The position numbers and the translations under genes were made by a program. A stretch of DNA of 64,000 nt from Eshraghiella sp051880035 (GTDB taxonomy: Bacteria > Bacillota > Clostridia > Lachnospirales > Lachnospiraceae), in NCBI GenBank assembly GCA_051880035.1, contig JBJENE010000001.1:16100-80099 (forward strand), given 5' to 3'. This document shows positions 42,270-50,161 of this stretch, in pieces. The stretch's first letter is position 1; each line of letters starts with the position of its first letter. The notes under the pieces were generated by a model. The model ran no database searches and was not told where the DNA came from. It was given only the letters and a program-made list of their open reading frames with translations.

Positions 42270-43832
42270 TTATGTCTCCATATTCTGTTGTATTGATGCA
42301 ACACCCAGTTCTTTGGATATTTCGTCATCGAAATCTGTTCTAAAAGGTGCTGCCGGAAGATTGTTTCCGCCAAAAAGTGACGGTATTACATAATTGCTCC
42401 AGCAGTATCTTGCGTAAACCGGTCTTGGCACTTCGGGAGAAGTAAGAATCATAACATCTTTAACGATATCAATGTCGGCACGATAAAATACTTTATCTTC
42501 TCCTGCAATTTCATATGCCTTAGGTTCACCTGTTATATGAAGTCCGTCAGCATAGTCAAAATGTATCTCAAGTGAACTGCCGTTAATAACCTTGTAGTTG
42601 AAAATAGGTCCGAAAGCCTTCTTTGGATTGATTAATCCATATGCAAGCCAAAGTGCCTGAAGCGCCATTCGCTCACCTACGGGACCTTTATTTACAGGGT
42701 GGATTTCATTCCATTGTCCGCAGTCCGGGATAACTGTAATTCCGGTATTCTTTATTGTCTTAAATGCCCGCATCTGGGCTTCCCTGATAATAGGCCAGTT
42801 CTTAAAATCCGGATCGGTAAGATACTTGTGCATCGGAAGCTGGGTAATAATGAACGGAAGAGTATCATCACCCCAGTTTTCTCTCCACAGGCTTATCATT
42901 CGTGAAAAAAGTTTGTAATATGACCTTGGCCGATGATCATCGCTCTCACCCTGGTAGTAAATGAAACCGCGCAAAGAGTAAGGGCATATTTCCATAAGCA
43001 TCTGGTCATATAAGCCGGCAGGACGGAACGGGTTGAAATTGTTAATCGGACCGGGCCATTGACACTGGCCGCAGATTTCCTGAACTTCATCCCAGGAAAT
43101 GGAAGGGTTGTCGCTGTAACATTTATTACATTTCTCGTTCCATTCCTTTTCGAATATTAAATAATCATCATATTCTTTCTGCTGCTGTTCCAAAGATTTT
43201 CCGGCATTTCTTTCATCAAATTCGTCTATATATATTCTTGTATCGGCATTTTCGAGGATAGCTTCCCTGCTCATCCATGCACTGGCAGATGTACCTCCCC
43301 AGTTACATCCTATTATTCCAATGGTAACACCCAGTTTCTCCTGAAGCTTTTCAGCAAAAAGATATGCAACTGCGGACCAGGTTCCGAATTCTTCGTTATC
43401 TGACAGCTGCCACACTGCTTTGTCGAAAGCCTCATAATAAGCATCATTTCGGTAAGGAAGTTTAGGTGTATAGAAAAATCTTATTGAAGGATTAGGTTTT
43501 TTACTAACCCTGTCCCAGTCGGTACATCTTGCAAGGTCAAACTCCATGTTGGACTGTCCGCCTGCAAGCCAGACCTCGCCTAAAGCAATGTTTCTGAGGG
43601 TAACTTTACTTTGGCCGTCCCATGCGGTAAGAGTGAGACCTTCGGCTTCTTTCATAGGCGGGAAAGTAAGCTCCCAGCTTCCGTCGGATTTGGTATGTGT
43701 GTTTGCCGTAAAGGAGTTAAAATTTACGGTAACCATGTCTTCCGGCGTGGATTTTCCAAAAAATTTGATTGGTTTATTACGCTGTAAAACCATGTTATCG
43801 GTAAAAACAGCTGCAAGAATTTTTTTACTCAT
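42270..43832 (-). CDS. SGNH-type carbohydrate acetylesterase (sialate-O-acetylesterase-like)
   Basis: This is a 520-residue cytoplasmic esterase. The N-terminal part has the DNMVLQRNKPIKFFG beta segment, then the SGNH block I GGQSNMEF with Ser94, the GCNWGGTSASAW glycine block, FIYYQGESD, and the late EIHPVNKGPVGERM with the catalytic His. The family name refers to sialic acid, but many bacterial members remove acetyl groups from plant polysaccharides, and no sialic acid gene lies nearby. In this locus, removal of acetyl groups from galactosyl residues of xyloglucan oligosaccharides is the best inference. It is the last gene of the minus-strand unit, 58 bases after GH74. Confidence 0.87.
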   Translation of the reverse strand: MSKKILAAVFTDNMVLQRNKPIKFFGKSTPEDMVTVNFNSFTANTHTKSDGSWELTFPPMKEAEGLTLTAWDGQSKVTLRNIALGEVWLAGGQSNMEFDLARCTDWDRVSKKPNPSIRFFYTPKLPYRNDAYYEAFDKAVWQLSDNEEFGTWSAVAYLFAEKLQEKLGVTIGIIGCNWGGTSASAWMSREAILENADTRIYIDEFDERNAGKSLEQQQKEYDDYLIFEKEWNEKCNKCYSDNPSISWDEVQEICGQCQWPGPINNFNPFRPAGLYDQMLMEICPYSLRGFIYYQGESDDHRPRSYYKLFSRMISLWRENWGDDTLPFIITQLPMHKYLTDPDFKNWPIIREAQMRAFKTIKNTGITVIPDCGQWNEIHPVNKGPVGERMALQALWLAYGLINPKKAFGPIFNYKVINGSSLEIHFDYADGLHITGEPKAYEIAGEDKVFYRADIDIVKDVMILTSPEVPRPVYARYCWSNYVIPSLFGGNNLPAAPFRTDFDDEISKELGVASIQQNMET

Positions 43833-43890
43833 AATAATTCACATTCCCTTCTCCTATACGGATGGCTATGAAATAATTCTAAGAGTTATA

Positions 43891-46245
43891 TTATGCAGGC
43901 TCTCCATAAATAAGACCTCTGGAACCGGTAGCAATGTAGAATCTTCCGAATACTCTTGAGTCACCGCAGACACAATTAATATCACCAAACATCTGATGAT
44001 CGTTATTGATACGGCACCAGGTTTTACATTCATCTGTAGAAATATAAAAACCGTATACTCCGTCAATTGTTGCTGCTGCATATACAGCCTTGTTACCCGT
44101 AAGGTAATCGGAATCCTTATTAATTCCAAGTCCGATTTTGTAGAATGTATCGGCAGGATTGGTAAGCTTCTCAAAAGTCAGGGAATCGGAAACTTTGTCG
44201 TATACCATTTTCCATATTCCGTCTTTAATCATTGAGATATAGAAAATACCGCTTTTTCCGTGTTCAGGACATACGGATGCTTTGTCAAAAGTATCAATAT
44301 TGCTTAAAACCGCATCCGGAACATAATCAGGAACAGGATACTGTACAAACGACTTTCCGCCGTCATGGCTTATATATACTTCTCTGGCCGTATTAAATCC
44401 GTACATTATATCTGAATCGCATCTGTCGGAAAAAACTTTCATATTACCTGTTGTAACTTCATTTCCGTCTAAGTTATAAAAAGACGCTCTTGCAAAAGTA
44501 TTGCCGCCGTCATGGCTGTAAAGAACGGCTTCTACAGGAAGAGAAAGACCATCGGCTACAGACCAGACTATTTTATTGCAGTCGGGACTTAATGCAACCC
44601 ATCCTGAATTGCAATTAGGACGGCAGATTTTGTCTAAAAGCCCATCAATCAGACTGCTTATGCCGTAAGGCATATCAAGGCGTCTGAATGTTTTGCACTG
44701 GTTGGTTGAAAGGATAAGACCGCCCTTTGTAAGACCTGTCCAGTTACCTCTCGGAGTTACCACAACGAAATCAGGGTTATCATCCGAAAAATCTGCATTA
44801 ATGCATGTAATATATCTGTTACCGTCCGCATCATCAAATGAATTGCGGCATGGTGTGTGTAAATCCGTAAAAGCAAATCCGCCCAGATCGCCCACTATAT
44901 CAAGTGCGATAACATCACCTTTATGAGGACTGTATACATTGAGGTGTACAGTTTCTTCAATGCCGGTACATCTGTCACACCACTCACAGTCGTCAGAGGT
45001 AAAATTGGATGTGCCGAAAACACCTGTTCCGGAGTTGAAAATTACATCATCAGGGTTAAAAGGATTGATTTTAATATCACTTAACCAGTGGATTAATGAG
45101 TGTCCTCCGTTAAATTCAGGTTTCATATATGATGTGTTAAAATGAATTGTCTCTAAATCAAAAAGTTGTACCTTCCAGGTATTGCCGTAATCTTTGGATA
45201 TAAATACCATATCGCCTCTCCGCTCACAAAGAGTGGAAGCCACAAGAAGTCCCGGAACCATAGGAGAGGAGCAGATTCCGCCGAACCCGCATTCGTTGAT
45301 GCCGTCTTTAGTATATTCAAAAACAGTTCCGGTAGGAGTGATGTTTTCGTATTCTCCGAGAGTACCGTCACTTAGTATCGGATAACGGATTATTTTGCCG
45401 TTGCAGGCATCTCCCGAATCGCAGCTGTAACCTTCATCAGTAACATAAGAAAACGGTCCGGTGGCAGATAATGTAACATAAAAGTATTTTCCGTCAAAAT
45501 CATACCGGTGTCCCACAAGTCCCGAAATTTTAATATCAGGAACAATTACTGATTCAGGCATTGAAAGCTTACTCCAGCTGGCACCTGCATCCTTGGAAAT
45601 GAACAGACTGTGGCCCCTCATGGTTTTATCTGAGGATGCATTGTCGATTCCTGCTGTTGCGAGAACCAGAATCTGAGACATACCGTCCTTAACCACAAGC
45701 GGATTGACCCATATAAAGGTGTCATTGGATTCATTGCGGCATCCTGCAGATTCGATTGAGATATATTCCCAGTCTTTACCCCGGTTGGTTGAACGGAGAA
45801 GTCCCCCTGTCTGACTTGCAAAATATATTATATCTGAATTATTTGGGTCAACTACGAGTCTGAAACCTGTACCTCTGCCCGGCCAGTTTCCGTGAACGCG
45901 GCATGGAAGTTCATAATATGTAAAAGTCTCTCCGTAATCGTCGGAGGAAGCAAAAACGCCTTTGCGCATTGTGCTTTCGTCATTGATACCGCATGTAAGG
46001 TAAAGTCTTTCAGGATAGTTGTTATCAAGGGCAATTGCGGTAACGAATGTCTCACTTATATCAAACATTGTTACATGGTCAATAAGACTTATCCATCTGC
46101 CTTCCTTCGCGTCGTAACGGTATGTACCTCCGATGTCTGTTCTGCAATACAAAACATCTTTCCTGTGGGGATGAAAAGCAAACCCCGTTACATATCCGCC
46201 TCCCGGAATAGGAAGGTTACCGTAGTTGTAAGCAATATTTTTCAT
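43891..46245 (-). CDS. GH74 xyloglucanase-like protein, no signal peptide
   Basis: This 784-residue double seven-bladed beta-propeller cleaves the glucan backbone of xyloglucan or its oligosaccharides. The N-terminal VLYCRTDIGGTYRYD carries the catalytic base candidate Asp37; the acid candidate is Asp453 in VGDLGGFAF. Repeated propeller motifs such as SSDDYGETF, STNRGKDWE, SKDAGASW, SKDYGNTW, SHDGGNTF and SHDGGKSF mark the blades. Most GH74 enzymes are secreted; this one starts MKNIAYNYGNLP with no signal peptide, implying a cytoplasmic, perhaps oligosaccharide-specific or reducing-end-specific, activity. AAGGAG lies before the ATG. It is downstream of the alpha-xylosidase gene, separated by an intercistronic hairpin. 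Confidence 0.92.
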   Translation of the reverse strand: MKNIAYNYGNLPIPGGGYVTGFAFHPHRKDVLYCRTDIGGTYRYDAKEGRWISLIDHVTMFDISETFVTAIALDNNYPERLYLTCGINDESTMRKGVFASSDDYGETFTYYELPCRVHGNWPGRGTGFRLVVDPNNSDIIYFASQTGGLLRSTNRGKDWEYISIESAGCRNESNDTFIWVNPLVVKDGMSQILVLATAGIDNASSDKTMRGHSLFISKDAGASWSKLSMPESVIVPDIKISGLVGHRYDFDGKYFYVTLSATGPFSYVTDEGYSCDSGDACNGKIIRYPILSDGTLGEYENITPTGTVFEYTKDGINECGFGGICSSPMVPGLLVASTLCERRGDMVFISKDYGNTWKVQLFDLETIHFNTSYMKPEFNGGHSLIHWLSDIKINPFNPDDVIFNSGTGVFGTSNFTSDDCEWCDRCTGIEETVHLNVYSPHKGDVIALDIVGDLGGFAFTDLHTPCRNSFDDADGNRYITCINADFSDDNPDFVVVTPRGNWTGLTKGGLILSTNQCKTFRRLDMPYGISSLIDGLLDKICRPNCNSGWVALSPDCNKIVWSVADGLSLPVEAVLYSHDGGNTFARASFYNLDGNEVTTGNMKVFSDRCDSDIMYGFNTAREVYISHDGGKSFVQYPVPDYVPDAVLSNIDTFDKASVCPEHGKSGIFYISMIKDGIWKMVYDKVSDSLTFEKLTNPADTFYKIGLGINKDSDYLTGNKAVYAAATIDGVYGFYISTDECKTWCRINNDHQMFGDINCVCGDSRVFGRFYIATGSRGLIYGEPA

Positions 46246-46265
46246 TAAAAATCTCCTTTACCAAA

Positions 46266-46302
46266 TAAGTCCGGCAAAGCACAAAGGTCCTTGCCGGACT
46301 TA
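46266..46302 (-). other. Intercistronic hairpin between GH31 and GH74
   Basis: TAAGTCCGGCAA (46266-46277) and its complement (46291-46302) form a perfect 12-bp stem with a 13-base loop. On the minus strand no U-tract follows, so it may stabilise or separate the two messages rather than end transcription. Confidence 0.65.
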
Positions 46303-46319
46303 ATATTCTGACTTAAAAA

Positions 46320-48389
46320 TTAGTATATTTTATATTCTTTGCCATCTCTGACAAATACAGGAATAACATCAATCGGCGCATCTGCAATAACAATCTGTCC
46401 GCCTTCGAATACTTTTCCTGATAAAGCATCTTTCCATGATGCTCCTTTAGGAAGATATACGCTTCGCTTGAAAGTTTTGGCTTCCATAATAGGTGCAACA
46501 AGAATGTCAGGTCCAAACATGTATTCATCTTCATACTGCCAGCAGTCTTTATCTGCAGGGAAGTCGAAGAAAAGAGGACGCATAACCGGTGTTCCGTGAA
46601 GGTGTGCTTCCATCATACATTCGCGTATATAGTCGCGGAGATTTTCACGGATAAAAAGGAATTTCTTCATTATCTCGTAATTATCTTCTCCAAAGCTCCA
46701 TACTTCATTATCCTGACCTGATGTAAATGTTCTTACACCGTCAATATATTCAACTTCACGCTCATAATAAGGAAGTCTTTCTCCGTGCAGACGGAATACA
46801 GGGCAGAACGCACCCCACTCAAACCATCTTACAAGAAGTTCCCTGAAGTTCTCGTCTTTGCCGTCGCCTCCGATGAAACCTCCGATATCTGAAGTCCACC
46901 AAGGAATGCCGGCAAGACCCATTGAAAGACCTGCCTGAAGCTGCTCTCGGAAAGCACGGAAGCTGGAATTAATATCTCCTGACCATGTAAGTGTGCCGTA
47001 TTTCTGGCTTCCTGCCCATGCACATCTTACAAGGCTCATTATATCTTTTTCACCCTCGGCTTTTAAGCCGTCATAAAATCCTTTGGCATACATTACAGGA
47101 TAGATGTTGGTACACTGGAGAGCAGGACCTGCATAGTAACGGAACACGTCAAAATCATAAGGACCGTATTCCGGCTCAGCCTCGTCTAACCAGAAGCAGT
47201 GAATGCCTTTGTCGTAGTAGTTTTTCTTGCAGCAGTCCCATACATACTGTCTTGCACCCGGATGTGTTGCATCATAGAAAACGGTATCACCCATCCAGTT
47301 CATATGGAAACCTGAAGCACGGTCTGTTCCTACAAGATATCCTCTGTCATTCATTTCAGGGAAGTTAATTGATTTCTCGTCAATTGTAGGCCATACGGAA
47401 ACGGCAATTTCAACTCCCAGTTCCTTACATTCCTTAATCATGGCTTCAGGATCCGGCCAGTCTCTCGGTTCAAACCTGAAATCACCCTGTCTTGTCCAAT
47501 GGAAAAAGTCAACTACAATTACATCCATAGGAAGACCGCGTCTTTTATGTTCCCGTACAACATTCATAAGTTCTTCCTGGGTTCTGTATCTGAGTTTACA
47601 CTGCCAGAAACCTAATCCGTATTCAGGCATCATAGGAGAGAATCCTGTTGCTTTCGCATAATTTTCTTCGATTTCGGCAGGAGTGTCTCCGGCGGTAATA
47701 AAATAATCAAGCTTCTTGGTACTCTTAGCGGTCCACTCGGTACGGTTGTTACCGAATGTGGCAGTTCCTACTGCAGGGTTGTTCCAGAGGAAACCATAAC
47801 CTCTGCTGGAAATATAGAAAGGTACACTGGCCTGGCTGTTCCTGTGGCAAAGCTCAAGGATGGAACCCTTTTTGTTAAGGGATGCATCCTGATACTGTCC
47901 CATGCCGTAGATTTTCTCATCATCATATGCTTCAAATCGTGCAGCGAGAGAGTAGTCGTTGGTACCCGGGATTGGCTTTAATTCCCTTCCTTCAACTCTC
48001 AACGGAACACAGTAACGGTCAATTCTGTCACGGTTTCTCCAATATTCTTCAAGAAGCAGCTCGCCATTCTGATTATAGAATGAAAGCCATCCTTCAAAAG
48101 AAACCTTGACGGTAATCTTGCCGTTAATGAGTGTAGCCTCTTTGGCGGTCTGGGAATGTTTTTTGATTTCCTCTTCTGTATGCCACCAAGGTTCTGTTGT
48201 ATCGATTTCCTTTATAATGATACGGCTGTCAGTAGCAACCGGGGTCTCGGTCAGAGCCCAATCGTTGTCATCCATTTTATTTTCTTTAGTCATTCTGACA
48301 CGGACGGAATTCTCTCCCCATGGAGTGACCATCACAGTGGCAGGACCGTATTCAATTAAAATTGAGTTATTCTGCTCAGAAAGTCTCAT
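46320..48389 (-). CDS. GH31 alpha-xylosidase (YicI-like)
   Basis: This 689-residue cytoplasmic GH31 enzyme is expected to remove alpha-1,6-xylose from the non-reducing end of xyloglucan oligosaccharides. The nucleophile is Asp402 in FWLDEAEPEYG, the form found in YicI-type xylosidases, unlike WNDMNEP in the other GH31 protein of this window. The acid/base region is WSGDINSSF, and VVDFFHWTRQGDFRF and WPDPEAM also match YicI. The N-terminal sandwich (1-250) and two C-terminal beta domains are complete. GGAGG lies before the ATG. It is the first gene of the minus unit, behind a strong promoter. Confidence 0.94.
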   Translation of the reverse strand: MRLSEQNNSILIEYGPATVMVTPWGENSVRVRMTKENKMDDNDWALTETPVATDSRIIIKEIDTTEPWWHTEEEIKKHSQTAKEATLINGKITVKVSFEGWLSFYNQNGELLLEEYWRNRDRIDRYCVPLRVEGRELKPIPGTNDYSLAARFEAYDDEKIYGMGQYQDASLNKKGSILELCHRNSQASVPFYISSRGYGFLWNNPAVGTATFGNNRTEWTAKSTKKLDYFITAGDTPAEIEENYAKATGFSPMMPEYGLGFWQCKLRYRTQEELMNVVREHKRRGLPMDVIVVDFFHWTRQGDFRFEPRDWPDPEAMIKECKELGVEIAVSVWPTIDEKSINFPEMNDRGYLVGTDRASGFHMNWMGDTVFYDATHPGARQYVWDCCKKNYYDKGIHCFWLDEAEPEYGPYDFDVFRYYAGPALQCTNIYPVMYAKGFYDGLKAEGEKDIMSLVRCAWAGSQKYGTLTWSGDINSSFRAFREQLQAGLSMGLAGIPWWTSDIGGFIGGDGKDENFRELLVRWFEWGAFCPVFRLHGERLPYYEREVEYIDGVRTFTSGQDNEVWSFGEDNYEIMKKFLFIRENLRDYIRECMMEAHLHGTPVMRPLFFDFPADKDCWQYEDEYMFGPDILVAPIMEAKTFKRSVYLPKGASWKDALSGKVFEGGQIVIADAPIDVIPVFVRDGKEYKIY

Positions 48390-48440
48390 AGCAACCTCCG
48401 TTTATTAGTAATAGTACAGGATATGTACGCATATAGTATT

Positions 48441-48469
48441 ATTTTACAAAAAGCTTCGGCCTTAGTCAA
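48441..48469 (-). promoter_or_regulatory. Promoter of the alpha-xylosidase unit
   Basis: On the minus strand TTGACT (48469-48464) lies 17 bases before TAAAAT (48446-48441), about 50 bases upstream of the start codon. The -35 lies inside the hairpin at 48457-48493. Confidence 0.75.
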
Positions 48470-48499
48470 CTGTGTTAAGGTTGAATAAGGCCGTTTTTT
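48457..48499. terminator. Hairpin with U-tract between CvpA-like and GH31 genes
   Basis: CGGCCTTAGTCAAC (48457-48470) pairs with GTTGAATAAGGCCG (48480-48493) with one mismatch, followed by six T on the plus strand. For the minus-strand CvpA-like transcript the T-run (TTTTT) begins after a four-base gap. It probably ends that transcript and also covers the -35 of the next promoter. Confidence 0.6.
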
Positions 48500-48540
48500 A
48501 CTGTCTTTTTTGTATTTGTTTTATATTAAAAATTTGATTT

Positions 48541-50046
48541 TTATTCAGTGGCAGAAATATATTCCGAAAATGTAGCTTTAAATGAATTGATTATTATGTC
48601 AGATGAAAATGAATTTGTAATTTCATTCATGATACCGGTGATAATGGTCTTAACATATGTATGAAGAAAATAACTGTCTTTTAAAGCGGTAACGGCACTG
48701 CAAAGCTCTTTTATCTCATCCCATGACATAGCCTTAATATCCATTGAGCCGACTTTTTCATTAATGGACAATACCACATCTGCCAGGTTGGAAAGCAGGA
48801 CGGCATCATTAAGTGCATCTTCTTTTGTCATATTATCAAAGGAAGCACCGGTTTCTTCCACAGAAGGCAGAGACACATTAATCTGATCAAAAGCGGATGC
48901 CAAAGCGGTATATGAAATTTCCGGAATCAGACTTCTGAAATTTTCATTATCGTAAAGAATGGAAAAAAAGTCTGTGGTAAAATCTTCATCTGAAAATGCG
49001 GTTATAAATTTATCCTTATCGGCTGATTTAAAACCGTCGGATTTGGAAATAAGCTCTAACATATCTATTACGGTATTGAAATTATCGTTAATGTTATTTT
49101 CATCCGATTCACCGATGACGGTATACATTTTTTGGTAAAAATCTTCCTGTCTTCCGGAAGGCACTTTAAATTTGAAGCCTAAATATGCTTTGCCGTCAAT
49201 CCATTTGGAGGAAGCATCAGAGAAGATGTTAGCGGCAATAGGAGGAAGTGCGTCGGAATCATTAAAAGCATCCTTTGTATACTGATAAAGAAGCGGCTCT
49301 TTGGATGCGTCGTTAGTTGAAACAGGATAAATCTTCGGAATGGTATAAACCAGTGTGAGAATATCCGTAATCTCCCGGTTGATATGTATTTTCTGACCGT
49401 TCTGTTTATAATCTGATAAAAGACTAATAATAGCCTTTCCGCCGGTATTACCGGTAATATTAAGAATCACATTGGAAGAAAGCGGACTTATTGTCCCGGT
49501 AATTTCGGTTCCTTCACCGTCTATGGTGTTCTCCTCGCTTTTTGCAACTGCTGATATAATTGCAGATGCAGGACCGAAAACCATTGTTATTGTAATCAAT
49601 ACCGATACTATTTGGATTGCAATTGTGGCAGCAGGTATCTTCTTTGATAACTTACATTCTTTTTTGCCAACAATTTTAGCAGGAATCTGTAAAAGAGCAC
49701 GAATAATAATGTATAAGAGAGGAACAAATATTATTGAAAGTGCGGCTTTTGAAAGATGACCAATGAAATCGGTTAATTCTTGTGTTTGCAGCAAAGTTGT
49801 GATTTCTGTATCCGGAATCCGGTCTGATAAAAAGGATACGAGCATATCCACAACAAAATTATTAGTCAGGTAAAGTATTAAAGCTGACAGAAGTAATGAC
49901 AAAACAGCTGCGCCTGCATTAAAGGCAATTGAAATAATTTCTGAGAAAAGGTTTTTTTTGATACCAAAAAAAATACCGAGACCCAGCAATACGGCGCAGA
50001 TAATATAGATAATAATTGACACAATAGATATTATATTCATATACAT
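48541..50046 (-). CDS. CvpA-like membrane protein
   Basis: This is a 501-residue protein. The first 170 residues have four hydrophobic segments (about 5-27, 36-60, 100-125, 145-168) in the pattern of CvpA/colicin V production proteins. They are followed by a long hydrophilic, Asp/Ser-rich region (about 170-500) without known motifs, which by topology is probably extracytoplasmic. Standard CvpA proteins are 160-190 residues, so the long extension is unusual. The start is uncertain: GGAGG is four bases before ATG 50046 and ten before ATG 50040. It is divergent from clpB. The function is not known. Confidence 0.7.
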   Translation of the reverse strand: MYMNIISIVSIIIYIICAVLLGLGIFFGIKKNLFSEIISIAFNAGAAVLSLLLSALILYLTNNFVVDMLVSFLSDRIPDTEITTLLQTQELTDFIGHLSKAALSIIFVPLLYIIIRALLQIPAKIVGKKECKLSKKIPAATIAIQIVSVLITITMVFGPASAIISAVAKSEENTIDGEGTEITGTISPLSSNVILNITGNTGGKAIISLLSDYKQNGQKIHINREITDILTLVYTIPKIYPVSTNDASKEPLLYQYTKDAFNDSDALPPIAANIFSDASSKWIDGKAYLGFKFKVPSGRQEDFYQKMYTVIGESDENNINDNFNTVIDMLELISKSDGFKSADKDKFITAFSDEDFTTDFFSILYDNENFRSLIPEISYTALASAFDQINVSLPSVEETGASFDNMTKEDALNDAVLLSNLADVVLSINEKVGSMDIKAMSWDEIKELCSAVTALKDSYFLHTYVKTIITGIMNEITNSFSSDIIINSFKATFSEYISATE

Positions 50047-50102
50047 ATATCCTCCGTAAAAATCTTTTTAATAATTTTATCACTAAATTTAAAAAATAAC
50101 AA

Positions 50103-50130
50103 TTGACAATATGAATATATGTGTTATATT
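50103..50130 (+). promoter_or_regulatory. Promoter of clpB
   Basis: TTGACA (50103-50108) is followed after 16 bases by TATATT (50125-50130). No CIRCE element or CtsR-type repeat is seen near it. Confidence 0.65.
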
Positions 50131-50161
50131 ACAAATAGAACAAAGCAAAGGAGGGTTTATT

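Noticed and set aside
42270..43832. Sialic acid metabolism
   Set aside because: Only the esterase family name suggests it; no nan genes are nearby and all neighbours act on beta-glucan or xyloglucan.
50047..50161. CIRCE or CtsR operator before clpB
   Set aside because: No TTAGCACTC-N9-GAGTGCTAA and no GGTCAAA tandem repeat are visible.
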